From positions 930,001-994,000 of the forward strand of contig JAGFMI010000009.1 in assembly GCA_021030905.1 (NCBI GenBank): a stretch of DNA of 64,000 bases, written 5' to 3'. The position numbers and the translations under genes are program-made. Under the pieces are notes generated by a model that saw only the letters and a program-made list of their open reading frames with translations, was not told the DNA's origin and did not search any database. Of this stretch, positions 54,321-64,000 are shown in pieces. Numbering within the stretch: the first letter of the stretch is position 1; every line of letters begins with the position of its first letter. Origin of the DNA: Pyrenula massariospora (Eukaryota > Ascomycota > Eurotiomycetes > Pyrenulales > Pyrenulaceae).

Positions 54321-56709
54321 GTAGAAAGGTGAATTTATTCTTTCAAACCATAGGTGCCGGTGCAGGTTCTCGATAGTTCGGTGAAAGTGGAAACGACAGA
54401 TCAGCTGACGCAAGTAATATAATACGGTGAAATCCAGTCACCGTCTAGCAACATCTTGAGTAGAAGTCACCATAGATTCTCACTGCAGAAAATGCAAGTC
54501 ACTGAATAACCTCGATTTCCCAGTTGGGATGTTTGTAAACAAGCTCCGACGTCATCTACCGAGTGTGCGGGACAACGGCGCGCTACGCAGTCACGCTAAG
54601 TTTCAGACACGCTTGATCAGAGGAAGCGCGATTGGACTTCAGCCGTCGACTTCAAGCTTTGAATGATATGGTTGTCGTGCTAATGAGTGCTCTCTTGATA
54701 ACGGCACTTCATCTGAGGAAAGCTCTGGCTAGAAGTCTATCACCTAGCCCACATCGTTGCACAATTGATCGTCCAGGCACTTCTCACCATGGCCTGAAGA
54801 CCCACATTGAGAATGATCAATTTTATAAGATTCGCAAGCTGGTTTGGGAAACGATAAGTGACCCAAATGTCGCTGGAAATAATGTCTCCCTATTTTGTGG
54901 CATGTCGAGCTCACGTGTGAGGTGATTTTGGCTCGCTGTACTCTGTGCAAATGGCGCCACAGTTTTTCAGCACTCCGGTTGAGATACGGCTCATGCGTTG
55001 CAGATTTGCAATGCCACATGGCACGACAGTACGCTGTATGATCTCATCGCGACTTCGGTTTTTAAATGTCAGGTTAGTAATATCATTGAAGTTGTCGATT
55101 TCTCTATCAGCCGTCCGCTGCCAGCCGGCTATTATGTTCCATTTGGGGACATATCCAAGACAGACATATCTTCAGACTTTAAGCGAAGGGTCTCTCACTC
55201 CACGCAAGCAGTCAAAGGGAATCGAGGCATGCTATGACGCTGCGCTAGCCCCGTGACGCGAGATGTTGGTTGCTCGTACTACCATGATTAGGTAAAAGTG
55301 CAGGAAATCCTTCGACGTTTCGTCCATCTCCATTTCAAGCCAACGCCTCGTGGCGCTCGGGCTGACCAACAAAACAACGTATCTTTGATATGGAGCATGC
55401 CGGGATGATGAAATAGAAGCTCGGACACGGGAGGAAAACACACAAGTTCTTCGAAAAAGTCGACTCTCAACCTTCACATCCTTACGGATCAATTGATAAG
55501 ATCTCACGTGGAACTAGTCCGCTCAGGCAACACCTTATGCGACCCAGGCCAAAGTATCTATAGGACGTCTTCAGAATAGGCCCGTGGTTGTGGCCTTTAG
55601 GCAAAACTCGTGCCATACGCTAAATAGAAAAAGACAAGCTCCTCCTTTCGGGTTGAGTGCACACGCAGGTAAGCACCGTACTGATACAGTCGGCGAAATC
55701 AATTCGAAAGCGAAGCTTCTGTCTGCTTATGATCGCTACAAGCTTTGAGGCGTCAAAATCAGGCCTAGGAATCTATCACTGCGCTCTAACCTATCTACTC
55801 CACGGCAGATTTAATCATGTATTCAACTAATCTCACTGACTGGAGATCACTTCTAAAGATACTTAGCCCATCCAACAGATCGTTCAAGAAACCGCTATTA
55901 ATTTCAGCCTCGGGGTGCGCACGACCAACGAAGTCTCGTCAGTAGCTAGAGACACTTCATTGGACGAAGCCTGCACGCCGTCCTATTGTAGCGCTGTTGT
56001 GAACTTGGATGAGATGTAATTTGGGTATGAGATATGTTTCAGGCACGGGAATTGGCGTCAAGTATACAGCGGCGCTCCGACCCCAACATCGACGAACCTA
56101 CCCCCTTCCTTTTTGAGGTGCAAATGCTTATGGAATCAGAGCCCCCAGCCCGATTTCTTGGCAAAAGCTAAGGAAATCCTCCATCCAGAGTTTCGGAACC
56201 ACAGCCACCACAGCACACCTTACTCTTCAAAGCTGGTTTGGAATCGCCGTACATCGCCTTATATCGTCATATTATCTTTCAGTCGCTTCGGCTGTGATCC
56301 TGCCAATCGCCCGCTTGCCTGATTTGGAATGGCAAAGCTTAATTATTCACTGTCAGCCGTGGAACTCACAACTCGCACCGGACCTAGCGCCTGCCCACCC
56401 ACTCTCGTCCTCTAAATTCTCTGATGCAAGCCTCAAATTTGGAATTGCAGAGAACTAGAACCTGTGGGATTGGGAAGCCAGCCGCTGACACTGCCCAAGT
56501 GGTCCGCTGGTAAGTCACCTAGAATGCACGTCCGATTTCAGGGGTCAAGAAGTATATATGGCTCTCCAACTCAAGTTCTTCCTCTCTTCTACCATCTTTA
56601 GTCCTTCCTCTGCTTGAGTCACTAGCTTTCAATCTTCGTCCCCCTCTCTATCCTTTCATCTTTGACTTCTGTCCTCCGCCCCCCGTAGCACAATTCGAAA
56701 GAACTCAGT
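54321..56709. other. Wide intergenic region
   Basis: 2.39 kb. A plus-strand stretch at 54998-55237 (QICNATWHDSTLYDLIATSV, VVDFSISRPLPAGYYVPFGD) has protein-like composition and may be a relic, but no start, partner exon or family was found. The right end is the MFS promoter. Confidence 0.4.
56553..56690 (+). promoter_or_regulatory. Probable core promoter of the MFS gene
   Basis: TATATAT (56553-56559) is followed by a long pyrimidine-rich stretch (about 56571-56690) that runs almost to the ATG at 56710. A TATA-like box followed by a CT tract is a common arrangement for fungal transcription start regions. Confidence 0.45.
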
Positions 56710-58320
56710 ATGACTATGACACCACCTTCAACCCGGGAAACGCACTCTAAGCCACCAGCGGCTGCTGTCGGCCATATGCTCTCCCCTGACGATCCAGACA
56801 ACCCCATGAATTGGCCAATTCTGAAGAAGATTTACACATCATGGGTCGCCTTCGCATTTGCGTTCGTCGTGTATGTGAACGCCCTTGCAGTTATCGTTCC
56901 CACGCTGACATGACGCAGAGCATTCAGCTTGACTTCCTACACGGCCGGTATCCCAGCTGTCCAAATGAATTATAAAGTTGGTCCAATTATCTCCATCCTG
57001 CCCTTCTCCATATTTCTTTTTGGAGTCGGGGCTGCTCCGATTGTCACTCCCCATCTCAGCGAACTCTTCGGCCGTCGCCCTGTATACCTGGTCGGTGTCT
57101 TTATCTCCAGTCTCTTCACAATTGGAGCTAGTCAGGCGAAATCGTTTGCCACTCTCAGCGTCTGTCGATATTTTGCTGGTCTATTCGGCGGTCCAGCCCT
57201 TGTCCTGATCGAAGGCACATTCGCGGACATGTGGAGCGCCAACCTCACGGGGACATACTACAGTTTCTTGACCCTTGCAAGCTACTATGGAGCAGGCTTC
57301 GGACCCATCATTCTTGGGTACATCGTTCCCCAGAAGTCATTTCGCTGGACCCATTACGTATCGCTCATGTTCACGGCACTTGCTTTCGCCTTTTCTGCAT
57401 ACTTCCCGGAAACCTATCCTCGGGAAATCCTCCGCCGTCGTGCTCGTCGAGCTGGTATTCCCCACAACCTACCACCTGCACAAAGCGGCACTACGCTCCC
57501 TGCCATGGCCAAGCATACTATTCTCAATCCGGTGCTACAACTCTTCACCGACCCTCCTATCCTCATGATAACCTTCGCCCTCCTCCTCAATTTTGCCAAC
57601 CTCTTCTCTTGGTTCGTCGTTGTTCCCCCGGTCCTCACTATGACATACAACTTCTCTCGTGGGCAAGTCGGTCTCGCGTTCTTCAGCGCTATCGCAGGCG
57701 TCTCCCTTGCTGTCTTCTTCACCATCTTCATCGATCTGATCGCCCACCCCACCTTCCAGCGCCGCGCCACTGGCGGCCAAGGAAACGGCATGATGGGACA
57801 GTTCATCACCATGAGTGCGGACATTGAATACCGTCTCCTACCAGCAATGCTAGGAGTGTTCCTCATCCCTGCAAGCCTGTTCTGGATCGGGTGGACAGCG
57901 AAGCCGAGCGTTCATTTCTTGGTCCCAATCTTCGGCACAATGGTCTACGTCTGGGGCAGCGCCATGGTCCTCATCTCCTATGTGACCTGGCTATTCGATG
58001 CGTACAGCGCTCCTGGCACTCTCTCGGCTCTGACAGTTGCTGCCGTCACCAGAATCCTTGGCGCTGGTGTACTACCTCTCGTCATCCTACAGGATATCAC
58101 GTCGAGCCTCGGTGGCGGCTGGGGACTGTCAATCTTCGGGTTTATCGGGATTGCAGTGATACCCGTACCGTTTATTTTGTTCATCTTCGGCAAAGGTATG
58201 AGGCAGAGGAGCAGATATGCGGCCGGGATGGATATGGTGGCTGAGAAGATGGGTATGCCTCAGCATGATGAAACTCAATTGCCTATGCGGAATGGTGATC
58301 AAGGCATGTACGACGCTTGA
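56710..58320 (+). CDS. MFS multidrug/polyamine-type transporter (DHA1 family)
   Basis: Proton-driven exporter of the plasma membrane. Exons 56710-56870 and 56919-58320 with a 48-nt intron (GTATGT...CAG) give 520 residues. The N-terminus has the family's DPDNPMNWPILKKIYTSW, typical of fungal drug:H+ antiporter-1 proteins. Twelve helices are expected. Motif A is seen as HLSELFGRRPVYLVG between TM2 and TM3. TM4 is SVCRYFAGLFGGPALVLIEG, and TM5 carries LASYYGAGFGPIILGYI. The central loop follows FSAYFPETYPREILRRRARR. C-terminal helices include LLPAMLGVFLIPASLFWIGW and IGIAVIPVPFILFIFGKGMR. The phase across the intron rebuilds FVVAFSLTSYTAGIPAVQ. The nearest neighbour downstream is a P450 on the same strand 0.8 kb away, so a shared pathway is possible but unproven. 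Confidence 0.9.
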
Positions 58321-59095
58321 GATCAATCATCGATCATTTAACAATTGACTCTAGAGGAAGAGGAGAATGCTGCTTTGGACTATCGGGGAGCTCACGCGGT
58401 TGTACTCTAATGTCGGGGAAGGGAAACTGTATTTTCATGCTTGTCGGCCAGTACTGTAACTGTGTGTTAGAAAAGATTTTCGCACCAAAAAAATCGTTGA
58501 CAGAGTGGTTCATCAATGTCAGAACAAAATTAGTGTACACGAGGTCGAGGTAGGGTTTGGCAGAACATCACGTTGGTGTGGATCAACGGGCAGAGAATTG
58601 TGACCCCTAGTTGTAAAGGTCAAGGTTTATCATTAACGGGAAGGAATCCTACCAATCCGTTGTGAGCGTTCCATGGATCCAATCAACCTTGCCCGGCTCG
58701 TCCCTTTCCGCCGATCGGCTCGCCCAGACAATCAAGCTCGTCACCTACGGAAGCCTATAGGTGACTTCCGCAACCCCACACTTGTGCTATCCAGTTGGGG
58801 GACTACGCCACAATACTTTGAAACGGTCTGTGTGAGCTTGATTGTCCGATGAACAGTACGAGATATTTAAAAGCTTTCTGCTTCTGTCTCGGCCATTTCT
58901 TGATTTTAAATTCCATTGGCTAGCTTTTCTAAATTTTAGTTTCCTTCCTTTTTCAAAAGGCTGCATTGGACGTCCTGAAAAGTGGCTTACTAGTTTTTGA
59001 TAGTTCCGCAATCTTTTTGCATGACGCCTAGAACAGAAGTGTTAGAACAGACGACAAAAGGAAGTCGACAGTCTTGAACGGACATTGACCGGTTC
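58321..59095. other. Intergenic
   Basis: 775 bp between the MFS gene and the second P450, both plus strand. It holds the P450 promoter. Nothing else is recognised. Confidence 0.4.
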
Positions 59096-60787
59096 ATGAC
59101 GCGTTTTGTTGCCATGGATTTGCTTGTTCAAAAGGATTCACGATTGATCGCAATTCCCGTCTTCTTACTTCTGGTTGGATTGATTTACCGTCGCTGGGCA
59201 CATAAACATGATCCTAGAGAGCCTACTCTTATTTCACCGCGAATACCGCTCATCGGTCACGCTCTTGGTCTTGTTCGACATGGCCTTTCATATTACCCGA
59301 GTGTTAGGTATCCAAGTCACTGCTATGAATTATAGTTCCGCCCATAATGATTCTTAAAAATAGTTCCCAGCATCCAGAGCTTCCGATGCTCACCATTGAT
59401 CTTTTTGGCAACAAGACTTACCTCGTCAACACTCCTGCCCTGATAAACGCTGTGCAACGTAATAACCGCAACATTTCCTTCGATCCGTTCCTTACCATGG
59501 CTGCGCAGCGCTTAGCCGGGATAAAAGAAGGTCATGATCTCAATCTTCTCCGAGAAGAGGACAATGGCGGACACGGCGTTCATAAGCGTGTACTCCATGA
59601 CATGCATCCAGCGCTTCTTGGCGCCGGCTTGGATCGTATGAACGAGAAGATGATCAATTTCCTCAACGTGTCCGTGAATGACCTTGAACGGCACCCTAAT
59701 GGCGCTTTTGACCTTCATTTGTGGTGTCGCCACGCAATTACTGTTGCTAGCACAGACGCTGTCTACGGTCCGCTTAATCCATTTAAAGATCGAAAGGTCG
59801 AAGACGCCTTTTGGTAAGTCGCTGAATGACATTTTGATGGAAAAGGGTGCGGCCGTGCTGATCGTTCCCAGGACAATGTCCACAAATCTTACGCTTTTAC
59901 TTCTTAATTTCATGCCGCAAGTTATTGCCCGTAATGCCTGGACAGCAAGAGAGATTTTAGTAGCTGCTTTCGTACGATACTACGATGCGAAAGGTCACGA
60001 AGATTCCTCGGAGTTGACTTTTCAACGTTGGAAATCTCCATATGATGCCGGCATTTCGACGGAGCATATTGCCCGACTAGAAACTGCGGCCGGTACAGGG
60101 ATCCTGTCCAATACCGTCCCCTCTTCCTTTTGGATGCTGTTCGATATCTACTCACGCACGGCTCTTCTTGAAGAGATACGCGATGAGGTCCGTCAAAATG
60201 CCCTTCATATCGACAAAGTTTCCGGAACACATACGATAGATCTCGCCGCCATCCGAGATGGCTGTCCGATCCTCTTGTCCACTTTCCAAGAAATGCTACG
60301 ACTACGAACTAACGGCGCAGCCACGCGTTTCATATACAAGGACATGCTGCTCGATGAGAAATACCTCCTCCGAGGAGGCATGATGCTACAGGTCCCCGCG
60401 TCAATCATGAACCGCCACCGGTCTGCCTGGGGAGAGGACAGTCGCACCTTTAACCCATATCGCTTTGTCAATAGTAGTGAGAAAGATTCTAAACGGAAGG
60501 CGGGCTTTTTGTCCTTCGGGGCACCTCCAAACGTCTGTCCCGGACGGCACTTTGCCAGCGGTGAGATTCTGTCGTTGGTGGCGATGATCGTGCTGCGCTT
60601 CGATATGAGCCCAGAGAATGGCGAATGGATCGCGCCGAAGCTGCAGGGTAATTCCGTGATTGAAGCGATCACCCCGCCGGTGAATGGGTTCAAGGTGAAA
60701 GTTACGCCGAGGCGGGAGTATGAGGGAAAGGAATGGGCGTTCCGGGTGACTCCCGGGAAGGGGAGATATGGGCTTGTCATTGGATAG
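59096..60787 (+). CDS. Cytochrome P450, CYP7/CYP8-like
   Basis: Exons 59096-59307, 59364-59813 and 59872-60787 splice in frame to 525 residues. The N-terminal anchor is LIAIPVFLLLVGLIYRRW, followed by PRIPLIGHALGLVRHGLSYY and, after intron 1, HPELPMLTIDLFGNKTYLVN. The haem loop is FLSFGAPPNVCPGRHFASGE, with Cys near 443. The K-helix is FQEMLRLRTNGAATRF. The I-helix reads GILSNTVPSSFWMLFDI. It lacks the usual acid-Thr pair and instead resembles the NT.PA.FW pattern of animal CYP7 (sterol 7-alpha-hydroxylase) and CYP8 (prostacyclin synthase) enzymes. Fungal relatives with this pattern are often named after those enzymes, but substrate is unknown. A second ATG at 59114 is an alternative start. 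The gene follows an MFS transporter on the same strand. Confidence 0.85.
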
Positions 60788-61249
60788 GGATTCGTTTGGA
60801 GCGGGCTCAGAAGTTCGGTGGTATTAGCTACTAGGCTGTGTAGGCACTCTTACTTGCCTCTTTTGCTTGTGCCTTCAATAGTAAGCCTTCGAGTTCTTGG
60901 TGAATCTCAACCAGAAATGCCAAACCGCTCAGGTCCATGCTAGTCATTACCCATCCAAAAGTTCTAGCGTGCACTAATTCTTACGATAGGCGATAGGATA
61001 CTGGTCCGTTCTCCCATATAATCGTTGAAGATTCCACTCATAGGCCTGTGGGGCACGGGTGGGTCAGACGTGCCTTATTAGACGCCCCGGTGTCACAATC
61101 GCCCGAGGCTTGGCTGCCTGAAAGGCAGGGTCCGGGGATAACTTGGCCGGGCCGAGACATCTACCCATCGCAGTTTATCTTTTCCTTTGAAACTCTAATT
61201 CTGTCTTTCTCATTTCAAATTCTGTTGAACTTAGTTGCTAGCCGAGTTA
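60788..61249. other. Intergenic, promoter side of the HET gene
   Basis: 462 bp. A GC-rich patch at about 61075-61160 stands out from AT-rich flanks and contains a small perfect hairpin (CTGCCTGAAAGGCAG). No known regulatory motif is recognised. Confidence 0.4.
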
Positions 61250-63556
61250 ATGGATCATAATCTCATTGAACTTGAAAAGTGGTATAAGGATTATGCAGAA
61301 GCTGATTTCGGATGGGACTTCGCAGATCTCGAAGATTACGATGCCATTAAAATACTCGATGACGACGAGGTCGATGAAAATCTAGTTGAAAGAACGATAA
61401 CCGAATTGATGCCAAATATTGACGTTGTGGATGGATTTTGCTCAAAATGCCAGGGAACGATTGATAATTGGCCAGAAATACTAGTCTTGTTTGACGACGA
61501 TGACGAGGACGAGGACGAGGATGAGGACGAGGACAATGACAAGGACGAGGATGAGGACGAGGACGAGGACGAGGACAATGACAAGGACGATGACAAGGAC
61601 AATGACGAGCACGATGACGAGTACAATGACGAGGACAATGACGAGCATGATGACGAGGACAATGACGAGGACTCCGAAACATTTCAACACTCCAGCAAGC
61701 CTTACCATGGGAGCATTAATGCACTAGAAGCTTCAAGTAGACGTGGCTGCCAGTTCTGTGCTCTTCTTATACAGTCCTTGGTCGATGAGGGTGTCCTGAT
61801 ACTATTTCGAAAGGTTGAGCGGCGTCTGAATCTCTTATCCAAATCTACCGAATTATACTTATCAATCACAAGTAACGAATCTTTGTGGTTGAACTTCCCC
61901 GGAAAAGATGGCTCAAATTCGAGGAATATGGTTTTACCTTGGGAGCTTCACTACACCTCTAGCAGCTACTATCCTAATAACTCAAGTACAGAACCTCTAA
62001 ATGTGAGGCAGCTCCCCGCATCGGCCGGCGAGGCAATAAGCATAGCCAAAGACTGGCTTAATGCGTGCATCTCGAGTCACGGGATCTGTAATAGAGCCGG
62101 AGCTACCATCCTACCTAGCCGACTAGTCTCGATAGCCGCAAATCCCCCAAAGCTTGTGCTGACCACGGGGTGGAAGATAAGACCGCGTTACGCTACTCTA
62201 AGTCATTGTTGGGGTGGTAAAGATTTCTTCAAGCTTACATCAAACAACGTAGGCTTGCTTCTCTCAGCTATTGTTGAGCATCAGCTTCCCAAAACCTTCA
62301 GAGACGCAATCATGATTGCCCGCTACCTTGGTCTTCAGTATCTATGGATCGACTCCCTCTGCATCATTCAAGACGACTCTCAAGATTGGTTACGTGAATC
62401 TGCTCTGATGTGCTCCGTGTATAGCGGCTCAAGTGTTAATATAGCAGCGTCGTCAGCAAAGAACGGAGATGAAGGTTGTTTCTTAAAGCCTAAATACTTC
62501 GGTGGAGGCTTTCGAGCAAACCTCTCTGTTGGTGGCACCAGGATGATGCATGACTTTAGTACGTCATGTGCCTACGGTATGGCAGTCTCTGGATCGCAAC
62601 TGGCAACTAGAGCCTGGACGTTACAAGAGAAACTATTGGCACCGCGTACACTGCATTGCGGTGACCGTGGGCTGGTCTGGGAGTGCAGAGAATTGATTGC
62701 TTCAGAGTTTCTCCCTGATGGGTTGCGCCCGGGTGAAACTCCACTTGTTCACGGCCAAGGTAGATCCTTTCATACATTATGGCTCGCGATTGTACAGCAA
62801 TACTCCAGGGGCCGCTTGACTTTCTGTGGAGATAAGCTTATTGCACTTTCCGGAATCGCTCGCGCCATGCAAAATCTCAATCACGACTTGTATTTTGCCG
62901 GCTTGTGGAGACAAGACATGGAAGCGCAATTATGTTGGTCTGTCCTTCGCCCTAAGCCCAAACCTGGAGCTTTTCAAGCGCCATCATGGTCATGGGCGGC
63001 AGTAAATGGGGAGGTGACCAACTTTGAACGTCGGGAGGTCGAAAATAAACATGCCCATGTGCTTGACGTTCATATGACGCTGACGGGGGAAGATCCTCTT
63101 GGAAGTGTTTCAGGCGGTTCGCTCACTCTAGCCTATTCAATTATGGCCTGCGGTAGCCTCTCTGATGTGAGAGGAATGCCGGGGCATTTCCCACCCCATC
63201 AGGAGGTGAGATTTGACACCAACGTGAAATGTCCGACTTTTCACGTTGATAGAGATTACATTGTTGCAGATCAAGAAGATAGCCACGCGCCTGTATATCT
63301 TCTACCTCTCTACAATGAAAAAATTCTGTCTACTCTTAATATGTTAGGGGTTGTTCTACAAGCAACCGGTGAAGCCCGCGGCCAATATCGTCGACTCGGA
63401 AGGTTTATTTTTGGGAATTCTTCGATTTATGACAACTACAGTCCATTTCTGAAGATCCTAGAAGAAAGCGGAGCTGAAGTCGCTGAAGCAGGGTGCGCCA
63501 GAACCATCACAAACACGGAATATCCAGACGAACGCTATGTTCTCACAATAGTCTAG
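61250..63556 (+). CDS. HET-domain protein with long Asp/Glu tract
   Basis: HET-domain proteins mediate heterokaryon incompatibility and related cell-death responses in filamentous ascomycetes. Single exon, 768 residues from the ATG at 61250. The first 70 residues include FCSKCQGTI (a CxxC pair). An acidic tract of D, E, N and K follows at about 80-142, encoded by 61491-61677. GCQFCALLIQSLVDE (about 165-180) is the usual Cys-rich lead-in. The HET core is YATLSHCWGGKDFFKLTSNN (from about 313), AIMIARYLGLQYLWIDSLCI followed by IQDDSQDWLRESALMCSVYS, and closes with RAWTLQEKLLAPRTLHCGD (about 455-473). The C-terminal part (LPKPGAFQAPSWSWAAVNG-like, with PSWSWAAV) is typical of large HET proteins. 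The frame is uninterrupted. There is no NACHT or WD40 part, so it is a stand-alone HET protein. Confidence 0.9.
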   Translation: MDHNLIELEKWYKDYAEADFGWDFADLEDYDAIKILDDDEVDENLVERTITELMPNIDVVDGFCSKCQGTIDNWPEILVLFDDDDEDEDEDEDEDNDKDEDEDEDEDEDNDKDDDKDNDEHDDEYNDEDNDEHDDEDNDEDSETFQHSSKPYHGSINALEASSRRGCQFCALLIQSLVDEGVLILFRKVERRLNLLSKSTELYLSITSNESLWLNFPGKDGSNSRNMVLPWELHYTSSSYYPNNSSTEPLNVRQLPASAGEAISIAKDWLNACISSHGICNRAGATILPSRLVSIAANPPKLVLTTGWKIRPRYATLSHCWGGKDFFKLTSNNVGLLLSAIVEHQLPKTFRDAIMIARYLGLQYLWIDSLCIIQDDSQDWLRESALMCSVYSGSSVNIAASSAKNGDEGCFLKPKYFGGGFRANLSVGGTRMMHDFSTSCAYGMAVSGSQLATRAWTLQEKLLAPRTLHCGDRGLVWECRELIASEFLPDGLRPGETPLVHGQGRSFHTLWLAIVQQYSRGRLTFCGDKLIALSGIARAMQNLNHDLYFAGLWRQDMEAQLCWSVLRPKPKPGAFQAPSWSWAAVNGEVTNFERREVENKHAHVLDVHMTLTGEDPLGSVSGGSLTLAYSIMACGSLSDVRGMPGHFPPHQEVRFDTNVKCPTFHVDRDYIVADQEDSHAPVYLLPLYNEKILSTLNMLGVVLQATGEARGQYRRLGRFIFGNSSIYDNYSPFLKILEESGAEVAEAGCARTITNTEYPDERYVLTIV
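61491..61677 (+). repeat. GACGAG/GACAAT simple-repeat tract in the HET gene
   Basis: About 187 bp of interrupted hexamer-type repeats (GACGAG, GACAAT, GACAAG, GATGAC). It encodes only acidic and polar residues (D, E, N, with a few K, H, Y). All units preserve the frame. Repeat-like frames on the other strand and in other phases are artefacts of it. Confidence 0.9.
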
Positions 63557-63849
63557 ACGCAGTACAATATATTCCAACGTTTGTCGCAGCGCGATTGGAC
63601 GTTATCTTACGCTAGGTGGGAGTCTCTGTTTATCCAAGGTAACTCCCAAAGATCCAGATTACAGGCAGTGGGCAGCAATGTTAAGAATAACCTTCTCTCT
63701 CTCCGCAAAGACTATGCGCGATGAAACCAAAATCGGAAGCTGTTAGAGCAGGGACAAGCCAAAGTCTTCCGGATGGTTCCAACACCCTTGAGGATTCTCG
63801 CCACTTTCGTGGCATCGTTGTTGGCCTGATAATCGACGAGCATATACGG
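63557..63849. other. Short intergenic
   Basis: 293 bp between the HET stop codon and the stop codon of the gene entering from the right edge (facing genes). Nothing is recognised. Confidence 0.35.
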
Positions 63850-64000
63850 CTATAACCCACCTTTCAAGACAACCTTAACAGTAGCCAAACCTCTTGAATC
63901 GTCAAGCTCATGCGTGCGAGTACCAGCCTCCATACCAGATTCAACCTCAGCACCAGAGCCGCGCTCTCCATCTTTTTCAAAAAGGCTTTGCCGTCGGAGC
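63850..64000 (-). CDS. 3' end of a gene running off the right edge
   Basis: The last 151 bases read on the minus strand as an open 49-residue C-terminus: LRRQSLFEKDGERGSGAEVE, then SGMEAGTRTHELDDSRGLA and TVKVVLKGGL before a stop at 63850-63852. The acidic, Gly-rich sequence followed by a short hydrophobic strand and a final Gly-Leu reads like a true protein end. The rest lies outside the window, so no family can be assigned, and chance cannot be ruled out with so few codons. Confidence 0.4.
   Translation of the reverse strand, partial: LRRQSLFEKDGERGSGAEVESGMEAGTRTHELDDSRGLATVKVVLKGGL

Noticed and set aside
54998-55237. Plus-strand protein-like stretch QICNATWHDSTLYDLIATSV
   Set aside because: No start, no partner exon and no family recognised; kept only as a note in the intergenic entry.
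39849-60787. Secondary-metabolite gene cluster covering both P450s and the MFS gene
   Set aside because: The P450s are 17 kb apart with unrelated genes between, and no synthase or cyclase core gene is present.
61347-61708. Ser-rich, His/Arg-rich and Val/Leu-rich frames on the minus strand
   Set aside because: All are antisense readings of the GAC/GAG repeat tract in the HET gene.

Overview
The window is nuclear DNA of a filamentous ascomycete (Pezizomycotina). The signs are short GT-AG introns (mostly 46-66 nt), an alpha-aminoadipate lysine gene (homoisocitrate dehydrogenase), a PalF/Rim8 arrestin, fungal NACHT-ankyrin and HET-domain genes, a fungal wax-synthase-type membrane acyltransferase and several large disordered proteins of a kind common in this group. 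I cannot place the class. Exon joins given here were worked out by hand from splice signals and reading-frame continuity; no database search was possible.

Layout. 0.2-22.3 kb is mostly housekeeping: a disordered protein, SHR3 (ER packaging chaperone for amino-acid permeases), PalF (ambient-pH signalling), MND1 (meiotic recombination), an RRN10-like subunit of the Pol I upstream activation factor, divergent from it a CSA/ERCC8-like WD40 protein (transcription-coupled repair), a tandem pair of small F-box-like genes, LYS12, and two uncharacterised proteins. 22.3-34.4 kb is an accessory region. It holds a long gene-poor stretch, a decayed wax-synthase-like acyltransferase, a NACHT-ankyrin NLR whose C-terminal repeats are a 93-bp tandem array, a head-to-head alpha/beta hydrolase of the type usually tied to such NLRs, and a Ca2+/H+ antiporter homologue that has lost both signature glutamates. 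34.4-51 kb alternates wide intergenic stretches with a polytopic membrane protein, a cytochrome P450, a DUF1769 protein, a small disordered protein, a nucleoside 2-deoxyribosyltransferase-like protein and a fungal multi-exon membrane protein. 51.8-64 kb holds a long coiled-coil protein, an MFS transporter, a second P450 of CYP7/CYP8 type, an intact HET-domain gene with a long acidic repeat tract, and the 3' end of a gene running off the right edge.

How the genes fit together. The left third is a set of unrelated core genes. The middle and right parts are enriched for non-self-recognition genes (NLR, hydrolase, HET) and metabolic accessory genes (two P450s, an MFS pump, a broken acyltransferase), but I see no polyketide synthase, peptide synthetase or terpene cyclase, so no biosynthetic cluster can be claimed. 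The best leads are the head-to-head NLR/hydrolase pair with its 93-bp repeat array, the antiporter homologue without catalytic acids, and the CYP7/CYP8-like P450 with a non-canonical I-helix. No whole virus, retrotransposon, CRISPR array, tRNA or rRNA was recognised.
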